Positions 1 to 5,668 of a DNA stretch of 7,872 bases are shown one piece after another. The stretch comes from Archaeoglobaceae archaeon (GTDB lineage Archaea; Halobacteriota; Archaeoglobi; Archaeoglobales; Archaeoglobaceae): positions 1 to 7,872 of the forward strand of contig JAMOMT010000145.1 of assembly GCA_027066965.1 (NCBI GenBank), in the 5' to 3' direction. A program made the translations under genes and the position numbers. Each line of letters opens with the position of its first letter. Within the stretch, counting starts at the first letter, position 1. Under the pieces are notes generated by a model that was not told the origin of the DNA, did no database searches, and saw only the letters and a program-made list of their open reading frames with translations.

Positions 1-633
1 CCTCACTCTCTTCCTCTCCCATATCCCACCGAGCTTCATAGCCGCTTTTTTAACACTTCCACACTCGAGAAACAACTCTAAAATTCTCTTTTCCTCCTCG
101 CTGAGCTCGAGCTCCTTTAGCGCTCTTTCCGCTATCTCTTTCAAGTCTCTCTGTTTGTAGTACAGTTCTTCCGGGTTTATTGGCCTGTCTAAGGGCTTGA
201 ATTCAAACCTTATTACATAAACTTTTTCACAATCGCCGTAAATTTTTCTTACTTCGTTTATCAACTCTTCTCTACTGCGAAAACCCTCCTCTCTCGCTAT
301 CTCATCATCTAATTCCTCCAGCTTTCTTTCTTCCACTCTGGTTATCTTTGCCTTTCCTATTATCTTTCCACCGCAATGGACGAAAACTTCGTCTCCCTCG
401 CTGACGTAACACCTCTTTCTGATCGTGCAGTTTTTCTTTCCACTTAGCAGCTTTCTTTTGTACTTCTTTTTGAATTCTATGTGCTTGAGCTTTGCACTTT
501 TTGACTGTGTCCCTTTTTCCTCACTTAATTTGGGCACTTCCCTGTCAATATTAGCCTTATAAACATCAGCATCGGTTAATCTGTCAATAGGGTTGCATTT
601 CTCAGTTGTTTTGGTGTTTGCTCCTCCAGTCAT
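1..633 (-). CDS. ASCH-domain protein with HTH-like C-terminal segment (partial, C terminus off the left edge)
   Basis: An open frame runs leftward from an ATG at 633 to the window edge, giving 211 visible residues with no stop. Residues 1-48 are polar and look disordered. About residues 50-146 resemble an ASCH domain (PUA-like beta-barrel family thought to bind RNA): a start 'IEFKKKYKRKLLSGKK' with the G65-K66 turn, T70-I-R, then 'EGDEVFVHCGGKIIGKAKITRV' split over strands, a helical insert near 101-131, and a closing strand 'VYVIRFEFK'. Residues 178-202 ('LSEEEKRILELF' followed by 'GSVKKAAMKLG') look like a helix-turn-helix. The ATG is supported by GAGG 8 nt upstream. It lies about 40 nt downstream of the radical SAM stop, so cotranscription is likely. 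Domain calls are by eye. The function (RNA binding or regulation) is inferred from the fold, and the specific target is unknown. Confidence 0.7.
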   Translation of the reverse strand, partial: MTGGANTKTTEKCNPIDRLTDADVYKANIDREVPKLSEEKGTQSKSAKLKHIEFKKKYKRKLLSGKKNCTIRKRCYVSEGDEVFVHCGGKIIGKAKITRVEERKLEELDDEIAREEGFRSREELINEVRKIYGDCEKVYVIRFEFKPLDRPINPEELYYKQRDLKEIAERALKELELSEEEKRILELFLECGSVKKAAMKLGGIWERKRVR

Positions 634-673
634 CTTTGTTTCCTCTACTTTCAGAAGGCTACACCTCCAACTA

Positions 674-1843
674 TTAAACTTCCTCTCCGAGGTATATCCC
701 GTCGTGAGTTCTCGTTATCACGAAGTTTACGTACTCTCCAACCTTCCTGTTCGTTCTCACGGTAACAGTTCTGTTTTTGACAACAACGATCTTCTCGTTT
801 CTTAGTCTTCCGGGCATTACTATCCTCGCTCTGAACTTCTCTCCCTTCTTTATTGGCGAAGGGTACCTCTCCCTCTTCTCAATTCCGAAGTCCTCTGGGC
901 TCAAAACGAGCTTCACTCCATACTCTTTCTCCCACTCCCTCAACCTTGAGTAGAACTGCGAGAAGCTCATGGGCTTTGTCTTCACCTTTCTTCCGTGCTT
1001 ATATGGTATGTACTTCTGAATGCCAAGAGGAGGCCACTTCTTCCCAGCTCCTATTTCGAGAGCGAACTTTATTATTTTCTCAATATCCTCGTCGTTGTAA
1101 CCTGGGACCCATACAGGAGCTATTAACAGGTCCATTTTACTTTCAGCAACCATCCTCGCAGCATCCAGAATTTTGTTCATCGGATATTGAACTCCAGCAA
1201 GAAAGCTCGCCACCTTCCTGTCCATAGAGCTCAAGGATAGATTTATCCTATCGACGTACCTCTCCATCATCTCTATCCTCTCTTCGTTCAGTAGGGAACC
1301 GTTCGTTTGAATTGAAATTACCTCTACTTCCCTTATCCTACTTATCCTCTCAAGCAACTCCTCCAGGTAGGGGTAGAGCGTTGGTTCTCCCTGCCCGTCA
1401 AGATGGATCTCCACTCCTCTTCCCTTGAACCTTGCGAGCTCCTCAACCCACTCTACGAGGTATTCTGGCTCGACGACATAGTCGGTAACCCTGCTCTTGC
1501 TACATTTTCCCTCATCAACGCTGCAGAAAGCACAGCAGAAGTTGCAACCCGTGACCCCTCTAACCTGTAACAAATTCGTTCCTCTGTCTATTATTCCGAA
1601 AGCAGGGTTCCCAAGTAGAGGAATTCCGCTCTCTCTCGTTATTACCTCAAGGTTCCTCTTTGTGATGTGGCTGACTACTCTTCTTGGCTCACCCATCGAA
1701 ACTATGTACTCAAGGGGATACCTTTTCTCGAGCTTTCTGAAATGGTCAAGGGGTATCCTAACTTCGATAAAATTTCTGATCACGAAAACTTTTTCGTTTT
1801 TTTCGGTGTAGTCTCTGATTATCTTGCTTTTAAGCTTCTGCAC
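674..1843 (-). CDS. Radical SAM Fe-S enzyme with C-terminal TRAM domain (archaeal uncharacterised family)
   Basis: The 389-residue reading begins at a GTG. A radical SAM core is clear: the CxxxCxxC cluster motif uses C100, C104 and C107 (with an extra C103), followed by a GGE-like 'GQGEPT' at 150-155 that contacts the S-adenosylmethionine amino group, and a TIM-barrel-like pattern with 'IQTNG' (178-182) and 'NLSLSS' (201-206). Residues about 331-386 look like a TRAM domain, a small beta-barrel RNA-binding fold, ending 'DGIYLGEEV'. The pattern resembles the archaeal radical SAM family COG2100, whose reaction is, as far as I know, not established. It lies between the DUF996-like gene and the ASCH gene, same strand. 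No Shine-Dalgarno precedes the GTG, and coding-like sequence continues in frame upstream to a TAG at 1937-1939 (ending 'DGICRC' before the GTG), so the true start is uncertain. TRAM suggests an RNA substrate, but this is inference. Confidence 0.85.
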   Translation of the reverse strand: MQKLKSKIIRDYTEKNEKVFVIRNFIEVRIPLDHFRKLEKRYPLEYIVSMGEPRRVVSHITKRNLEVITRESGIPLLGNPAFGIIDRGTNLLQVRGVTGCNFCCAFCSVDEGKCSKSRVTDYVVEPEYLVEWVEELARFKGRGVEIHLDGQGEPTLYPYLEELLERISRIREVEVISIQTNGSLLNEERIEMMERYVDRINLSLSSMDRKVASFLAGVQYPMNKILDAARMVAESKMDLLIAPVWVPGYNDEDIEKIIKFALEIGAGKKWPPLGIQKYIPYKHGRKVKTKPMSFSQFYSRLREWEKEYGVKLVLSPEDFGIEKRERYPSPIKKGEKFRARIVMPGRLRNEKIVVVKNRTVTVRTNRKVGEYVNFVITRTHDGIYLGEEV

Positions 1844-1895
1844 GCAACGACAGATGCCGTCTCTGTATTTTGTTTTTCCGTCTGCCGCCTTTTTC

Positions 1896-2516
1896 TCAAT
1901 TCTGATGTGTTTTATTTTTATCTTTACTTTTCGGTTCTATAATTTTCTTCTCCTCTGCTCGTTTTTCATCCTTCAGTTCGTAAAAGCCAGTGGCTGAAAG
2001 TACATTGGCAAGAACGATCACCAGCGAAAAAACTGCGAGTTGAGGGGAATGAGCCTTCACGAAATTCATTAGCTGGTAAATGTCGCTTACCTCAGTAATA
2101 TCTCTCATCTCGTAAACGACGTAAGCAGAAAACACTACTCCGAAGAGTCTTAGTATAAAAGCAATTGCGAAACTCCTTATCTTGAACCTGATGTACGCCC
2201 TTGCGTGAGAGCCCAGGTCGAAAACGAGTGAGATGAAAGTGAGGGTAAGCAGAAACTCCACTCCGTAGCCGAGTAGTCTGAAGTTGCCCAAAATTACTAC
2301 CAGCAGGGGAATTAGGAACGAGAGAACAAGAATCAGTAGCATAAAAATACCATTTCCAAGCATAACACTTTCCCCGCTTTTCTGCCCGAGCCAGAGCCAT
2401 GCTAGGGCAACCATCACGAACCCGATAACGCTTAGAATTCCGAAAAACGGCGAAACACTCATCAAAAAGGTACCTACCACTATCAGCAGGTAACCTAAAA
2501 CGCCAAGAATTTTCAT
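1896..2516 (-). CDS. DUF996-like multi-pass membrane protein
   Basis: A 206-residue protein with about six hydrophobic helices, near residues 3-21, 24-43, 53-77, 81-100, 113-134 and 158-178. A charged cytoplasmic-type tail from 180 is rich in Lys and Glu. The first two helices, separated by a Pro-Phe-Phe-Gly turn and followed by a short polar loop (GQKSGES) before helix 3, resemble the uncharacterised DUF996 family found in archaea. No catalytic motif is visible and I assign no function. The ATG at 2516 has no convincing Shine-Dalgarno. In-frame sequence upstream stops at 2535-2537 with no other start. It appears to be the first gene of a unit with the radical SAM and ASCH genes. Its stop lies inside the in-frame upstream extension of the radical SAM frame. 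Confidence 0.7.
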   Translation of the reverse strand: MKILGVLGYLLIVVGTFLMSVSPFFGILSVIGFVMVALAWLWLGQKSGESVMLGNGIFMLLILVLSFLIPLLVVILGNFRLLGYGVEFLLTLTFISLVFDLGSHARAYIRFKIRSFAIAFILRLFGVVFSAYVVYEMRDITEVSDIYQLMNFVKAHSPQLAVFSLVIVLANVLSATGFYELKDEKRAEEKKIIEPKSKDKNKTHQN

Positions 2517-2535
2517 ACCGGGCGTAAAGCACTTC

Positions 2536-2586
2536 TACTATTAACATTTGAGGTTTTGCCGTAAATACAAAAAAGTTTATATAAAC
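2536..2586 (-). promoter_or_regulatory. Promoter region of the DUF996-radical SAM-ASCH unit
   Basis: A perfect 12-bp palindrome, GTTTATATAAAC at 2575-2586, is a strong TATA-like box. Transcription leftward from it would start near 2550-2555 and leave about a 35-40 nt leader. A weaker AT-rich box at about 2536-2546 (TGTTAATAG on the minus strand) lies 25 nt before the ATG at 2516 and would give a leaderless transcript. Which box is used cannot be decided from sequence. Because the main box is symmetrical, it could also direct some rightward (antisense) transcription into the end of the pyrophosphatase gene. Confidence 0.5.
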
Positions 2587-2589
2587 AAG

Positions 2590-2610
2590 TGAAAAATAAA
2601 GTTTTAAAAA
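2590..2610 (-). terminator. T-rich terminator after the pyrophosphatase gene
   Basis: Immediately after the TGA at 2611-2613 the minus strand reads two T5 runs separated by AAAACTTTA. T-runs without a strong hairpin are typical archaeal terminators. The site sits just before the promoter of the next gene, consistent with the pyrophosphatase being a separate transcription unit. Confidence 0.5.
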
Positions 2611-3570
2611 TCAACAAGAAGCGAAAGCTTTCTCAAGTGGTGGAACGACCTGCTTCTTCCTGCTCATCACGCCGTCGAGCCAAACGCTCTTACCCTCAAG
2701 CTTCACGCCGAACGCCTTTTCTACGATACTTGGATCGTCGGTTACAACGAGGAGCTCGGTCCCTTCTTTCATTATGTCGGTCAGCATGAGGAATATGCTG
2801 TGATAGCTGCCCTCTTCCTTCATCTTCTTCATTTCCTCGTATATCTCGTCGATCCTGTCCTTTATCAGGTTGAGGTCCACGAGCTCGATCTGTCCGACCC
2901 CTACTTTCTTTCCAGACATGTTAAAGTCCTTGTAGTCTCTCGTTATGATCTCCCTTGCTGAGAGGTTGTCTACTGCGGAGAGCTTTGCCTTGAGGTCAAT
3001 TCCGAACTTCGTTATGTCCTCTATCCCAGCAATCTTTGCAAGCTCCTCGGCAACCTTCTTGTCGAGTTCTGTCGTTGTTGCGGACTTGAATATCACAGTG
3101 TCGCTAAGTATTGCAGAGAGCATGAGTCCGGCCATGTCTTTCGGTATCTCTACTCCGGTCCAGTCGAAGAGGAGCTTCAGAACGGTACCAGTGCAACCAA
3201 CCGGGAAGTTCACGAAGAGTATCGGGTTCGGAGTCGTTACGTCTCCGATTTTGTGGTGGTCTATTATTCCAAGCAGCTCGGCCTTGTCAAGGTTGTCTGG
3301 TGCCTGAGTCAGGTCGCTGTGGTCGACGAGAACGACCTTCTTATCAGCAGCATCTGTTACCGTTTCGGGAACGCTAACGCCAAAGGTTTCGAGAGCAAAA
3401 GTCGTTTCGGGGTTTGGCTCACCCTGTTTTGCTGGGACTACCTCATCGTCGATCTTTACGAGTCCACAGCCCATCTCTCTCCACTTGTTGAGGAGGTACG
3501 CTGTCACTATCGCGGATGCTATGGAGTCCGTATCTGGGTTTTTGTGTCCTATCACGTACACGGGGCTCAT
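2611..3570 (-). CDS. ppaC: Manganese-dependent (family II) inorganic pyrophosphatase, DHH superfamily
   Basis: Hydrolyses pyrophosphate to phosphate in the cytoplasm, pulling biosynthetic reactions forward. The 319-residue protein has all the family II signatures. Metal ligands are in 'GHKNPDTDS' (H9, D13, D15), 'VDHSD' (D83) and the DHH motif 'IDHHKIGD' (D104, H105, H106), with D157 in 'LSDTVIFKS'. The C-terminal DHHA2-type domain carries the phosphate-binding 'SRKKQVVPP' starting at residue 303. Length is slightly above the usual ~310. The ATG at 3570 is directly followed by the conserved first strand and H9, so the start is secure; no Shine-Dalgarno is seen. It appears monocistronic, with its own promoter and a T-rich terminator. 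I see no CBS or DRTGG regulatory insert, so nucleotide regulation of the CBS type is not expected. Confidence 0.96.
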   Translation of the reverse strand: MSPVYVIGHKNPDTDSIASAIVTAYLLNKWREMGCGLVKIDDEVVPAKQGEPNPETTFALETFGVSVPETVTDAADKKVVLVDHSDLTQAPDNLDKAELLGIIDHHKIGDVTTPNPILFVNFPVGCTGTVLKLLFDWTGVEIPKDMAGLMLSAILSDTVIFKSATTTELDKKVAEELAKIAGIEDITKFGIDLKAKLSAVDNLSAREIITRDYKDFNMSGKKVGVGQIELVDLNLIKDRIDEIYEEMKKMKEEGSYHSIFLMLTDIMKEGTELLVVTDDPSIVEKAFGVKLEGKSVWLDGVMSRKKQVVPPLEKAFASC

Positions 3571-3590
3571 GGTTGAAATTATTGCAGGGA

Positions 3591-3633
3591 TATTATTAAT
3601 CTTTCCTTTTTCTTTGCCTGACGTTTAAATGTC
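3591..3633 (-). promoter_or_regulatory. Pyrophosphatase promoter candidates
   Basis: TATTATTAAT at 3591-3600 is centred about 25 nt upstream of the ATG at 3570 and is preceded on the minus strand by purine-rich GGAAAGA, a BRE-like arrangement that would give a leaderless mRNA. A second TATA-like core, TTTAAA, lies inside the imperfect dyad GACGTTTAAATGTC at 3620-3633. It would start a transcript with about a 30-nt leader. A further short dyad, GTAAC-TG-GTTAC at 3657-3668, lies upstream. Use of each is unproven. Confidence 0.45.
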
Positions 3634-3687
3634 GTCTTTAAATTTTTTATTGGGTGGTAACTGGTTACGAGATTTTAGAAACGTCGT

Positions 3688-3927
3688 TCACGGTGGTTTT
3701 GCCAGCAGAAACAGCGGGATAGTTACCAGTAAGTAGAGCAGAGAACTACCTTCTGGAAGAGGAGCAATTGCCGCAGTTATGTTTTCAGTTTCCATGATTT
3801 CATATCTTTTCTCGACGTTAGGTATTCTGTTCTGCTGTTCTGGTTTCTCCGGAGACTTGACGACAGCAACCACGAACAGAAACGCTAGGAGCAGCACAAC
3901 CACCAGTATTTTCGCCACAAGACTCAT
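3688..3927 (-). CDS. Small two-helix membrane or exported protein, unknown function
   Basis: A 79-residue protein that I do not recognise. Residues about 4-23 form a strongly hydrophobic N-terminal helix after 'MSLVAK', usable as a signal anchor. Residues 24-58 are polar, with one N-glycosylation sequon (N49-I-T), and residues about 61-76 form a second hydrophobic stretch ending 'LLAKPP'. The gene is supported by an excellent Shine-Dalgarno: GGGAGGTG (minus strand, plus positions 3932-3939), with GGAGG ending 6 nt before the ATG. This is the strongest ribosome site in the window. The pattern of Pro-Glu-Gly, then a hydrophobic stretch, then a Lys loosely resembles a C-terminal archaeosortase-type signal (PEF/PGF-CTERM), but the classical motif is not present. 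A long hairpin lies just upstream and could control it. Confidence 0.7.
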   Translation of the reverse strand: MSLVAKILVVVLLLAFLFVVAVVKSPEKPEQQNRIPNVEKRYEIMETENITAAIAPLPEGSSLLYLLVTIPLFLLAKPP

Positions 3928-3931
3928 GCAA

Positions 3932-3939
3932 CACCTCCC
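3932..3939 (-). promoter_or_regulatory. Strong Shine-Dalgarno of the 79-residue protein
   Basis: The minus strand reads GGGAGGTG, an eight-base match to the sequence expected to pair with the archaeal 16S 3' end. The GGAGG core ends 6 nt before the ATG at 3925-3927. It decides that this small frame is a real, translated gene. The hairpin at 3946-4031 ends only 6 nt upstream of it. Confidence 0.8.
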
Positions 3940-3945
3940 TTCACC

Positions 3946-4031
3946 GCAGAACAGTTATCTACGTGATAGCGCATGACATGTGAATCTCTACGCTTGCCAT
4001 GCTAAATGCTATCACATAGATAACTGCCTGC
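3946..4031 (-). repeat. Long imperfect inverted repeat, candidate RNA hairpin in the leader of the 79-residue protein
   Basis: Arms 3952-3970 and 4008-4026 are 19 bp each and complementary except at one position. On the minus-strand RNA that position is a U-G wobble, so the stem stays unbroken. On the plus strand it would be an A-C mismatch. The stem extends outward with GCAG/CTGC (4028-4031 with 3946-3949, across a small internal loop) and inward with GCATG/CATGC (3971-3975 and 3998-4002, beside a 5-nt bulge), around a loop of about 22 nt. Possible roles are a leader regulating translation, a terminator for the upstream reductase gene, an sRNA or an operator. No target-site duplication or transposase supports a mobile element. 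Confidence 0.75.
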
Positions 4032-4117
4032 TGGTTTTCAGACAATTCTGTGATATCAATTCATTTTTAACTTTTTCTATTTTTGATTTTACCGTCGTGT
4101 TAAAACAGTTAATGAAG

Positions 4118-4804
4118 TTAGCTTTGTTGTTCGTTGCAGGCTTCTTCTACTTTCAACACTTTCCACTCGGAGAGAACGCCTTTTCCAAGCTTTCTAACAT
4201 CGAGCAGTTCGAGCTTGGCATGGGGAAAAATCCTCCCCTCTGCTAGGCTGACTCCTTCCCCGAAAACGACCCCTCCTATGTAAACGTACAGATAATCGAC
4301 GAGACCCTCCCTTAAAAAGCTAGAAATTACTTTCCCTCCTCCTTCTACCATTAGCCTCTCAATTCCCCTTTTCCAAAGGTATTTCATCAAAAGGTTCAGG
4401 TCGACCTTTTCCTTCCCAAGAACTGCTACTTCGACCCTTCTCCTGAGTTCTTCGACTCTCTCCTCCTCAGCCGCCTCGGAAACGACAATCAGCGTTTTTG
4501 CGTCCTTCGAGAGTACCTTTGCGTTCAAAGGCGTCCTCGCCTTACTGTCAAGAACTATCCGGAGGGGATTTGGACTCTTCCCAGCTTTTGTTCTTATCTC
4601 TCTAAGTTCAGACGACTTTATAGTTAGGGAGGGATTATCTGAGAGAACAGTGCCTATTCCAACGAGAACTGCGTCACTCTCAGCTCTCAGTGAGTCGACT
4701 CTCTTCATATCCTCCTCGCAGGATATCCTTATTTGCTTTCTGCTCCAGTCGGTTATTCTTCCGTCCACGCTTGCGGCTACGTTGACGAAGACTAAAGGTC
4801 TCAT
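4118..4804 (-). CDS. 2,5-diamino-6-(ribosylamino)-4(3H)-pyrimidinone 5'-phosphate reductase (archaeal RibD-type)
   Basis: Uses NAD(P)H to reduce the ribosyl side chain of the early riboflavin intermediate to a ribityl chain, the second step of the archaeal/fungal order of the pathway. The 228-residue protein is the reductase domain alone, with no deaminase domain, as in archaeal stand-alone enzymes. Family marks are 'NVAASVDGR' at 8-16, 'DAVLVGIGTVLSDNPSLT' at 44-61 and 'VEGGGKVISSFL' at 153-164 (dihydrofolate reductase-like fold, nucleotide-binding loop). The ATG at 4804 overlaps the TGA of the upstream gene (TGATG) and has GGGAG 8 nt before it. A GTG one codon earlier (4807) is an alternative and would overlap as GTGA. 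The overlap indicates translational coupling with the CinA-like gene. Whether NADPH or NADH is preferred cannot be told from sequence. Confidence 0.92.
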   Translation of the reverse strand: MRPLVFVNVAASVDGRITDWSRKQIRISCEEDMKRVDSLRAESDAVLVGIGTVLSDNPSLTIKSSELREIRTKAGKSPNPLRIVLDSKARTPLNAKVLSKDAKTLIVVSEAAEEERVEELRRRVEVAVLGKEKVDLNLLMKYLWKRGIERLMVEGGGKVISSFLREGLVDYLYVYIGGVVFGEGVSLAEGRIFPHAKLELLDVRKLGKGVLSEWKVLKVEEACNEQQS

Positions 4805-5523
4805 CACGTCATCTCCCTGTACGGTATCCCCCTCTTCTCCAGAGCTCTCAGAAATTCGTTCTTAGCTTTCTCAACTTCCTCTCTGCTGTGCCCGCTGAAC
4901 TTCACGTTTATGAAGTCCTTCTTCGGATAACTGCCTATGCTGATTTCGTACTTTTCTGCTAGTCTCCTGAGAAGATCAGCTATTCTATCCTCATGCCCAA
5001 CCACCCTTACCTTCTCCTCGTAGTAAGGCAGACAGCCAAATTCCTTCTCTACTTTCGAGAATATGTCCTTCATTTCCGCCGGAACTCCAGGCATCACGAG
5101 GACGTTTTCGACTATGAATCCCGGAGCAGCTCCAACGTCGTTTCTGATTACCCTCGCACCTTCTGGCAGAGTAGCCATCTTTTCTATTGCCTCTCTGCTT
5201 TCTACCCTACCCTCCATAGTTTTCACAGCCTCTTCGTTCAAAACGAGTTCTCTGCCGAGAGCTCTGGCAACTCCCTCTGCCGTAACGTCATCGTGAGTAA
5301 CTCCAAGCCCTCCAGTAACGATTACGAAGTCCGACATCTTTCTAAGTCTATTCAGCTCCTCTGCTATGTCCTCAACTCTATCGGGAACGACGACTATCCT
5401 CACGATGTCATGTCCTGAGACTGTCAGTCTCTTTGCAATGTACGTAGCGTTCGTGTTGTCTATATCCCCTGCGAGAATTTCGTTGCCCACGCTGAGAATT
5501 GAGAATGTCCTTGGAATGTTCAT
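4804..5523 (-). CDS. CinA N-terminal/MoCF-type nucleotide- or cofactor-binding protein
   Basis: A 239-residue stand-alone member of the COG1058/MoCF-biosynthesis fold. Motifs: 'GNEILAGDIDNTN' at 13-25, 'TGGLGVTHDDVT' at 70-81 (the family's usual Pro after Gly-Leu-Gly is Val here), 'GAAPGF' at 131-136 and 'MPGVPAEM' at 144-151. The C-terminal amidase domain of bacterial CinA (NMN deamidase) is absent. Bacterial COG1058 domains have been reported as ADP-ribose pyrophosphatases, while other members of the fold bind molybdopterin, so the substrate is uncertain. Coupling by stop-start overlap to the riboflavin-pathway reductase favours a role in flavin or nucleotide-cofactor turnover (inference). 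The ATG at 5523 lies about 25 nt after a TATA-like box and has no Shine-Dalgarno, so leaderless expression is likely. Confidence 0.88.
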   Translation of the reverse strand: MNIPRTFSILSVGNEILAGDIDNTNATYIAKRLTVSGHDIVRIVVVPDRVEDIAEELNRLRKMSDFVIVTGGLGVTHDDVTAEGVARALGRELVLNEEAVKTMEGRVESREAIEKMATLPEGARVIRNDVGAAPGFIVENVLVMPGVPAEMKDIFSKVEKEFGCLPYYEEKVRVVGHEDRIADLLRRLAEKYEISIGSYPKKDFINVKFSGHSREEVEKAKNEFLRALEKRGIPYREMT

Positions 5524-5540
5524 GTCCGGCTTTTCGTCTG

Positions 5541-5554
5541 ATAAGTTAAATTCT
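5541..5554 (-). promoter_or_regulatory. Promoter for the CinA-like/reductase pair
   Basis: On the minus strand the TATA-like AATTTAAC (plus 5545-5552) follows a purine-rich GTAAAG stretch and is centred about 25 nt upstream of the ATG at 5523, the geometry of a leaderless archaeal gene. It is the leftward half of the divergent region 5524-5668. I see nothing else distinctive in the remaining ~85 bp of that region, including no tRNA. Confidence 0.6.
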
Positions 5555-5640
5555 TTACTGCTTGATATTGACTACCTAGCTTAGTGCTTTAGTGGCGCTC
5601 ACGGCACTTTACCGGAACGGCTTAGAAAAACCTGAAAACC

Positions 5641-5650
5641 TTTTATATTT
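5641..5650 (+). promoter_or_regulatory. Promoter of the actin-like gene
   Basis: TTTTATATTT is a strong TATA-like box preceded by an A-rich stretch (5626-5638). Its centre is about 24 nt upstream of the ATG at 5669. With no Shine-Dalgarno before the ATG, a leaderless mRNA is likely. Confidence 0.7.
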
Positions 5651-5668
5651 CCCGTTCGGCCTAGGCTC

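Noticed and set aside
593..805. Plus-strand open frame across the junction of the radical SAM and ASCH genes
   Set aside because: No motif, and both minus-strand genes are well supported with a ribosome site between them.
853..1227. Plus-strand open frame of 124 codons inside the radical SAM gene
   Set aside because: Ser- and Pro-rich low-quality product antisense to a well-supported enzyme; shadow frame.
2092..2547. A 151-codon open frame overlapping the DUF996-like gene on the same strand
   Set aside because: Its product has no recognisable fold pattern and is rich in Arg and Cys in a random manner, while the overlapping frame gives clean membrane helices; it is a shadow frame.
3946..4031. 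Inverted repeat as a MITE or transposon end pair
   Set aside because: No flanking duplication, no transposase nearby, and a single copy in the window; the strand-specific wobble fits RNA pairing better.
3946..4031. Inverted repeat as a minimal CRISPR array
   Set aside because: The copies are inverted rather than direct and there are only two, with no cas genes.
4993..5418. Plus-strand open frame of 141 codons inside the CinA-like gene
   Set aside because: The minus-strand frame has all the family motifs; the plus frame is an antisense shadow with no motif or promoter.
5560..5640. Possible tRNA or small RNA in the divergent gap before the actin-like gene
   Set aside because: I could find no acceptor stem, T-loop or box C/D arrangement; it reads as ordinary promoter sequence.
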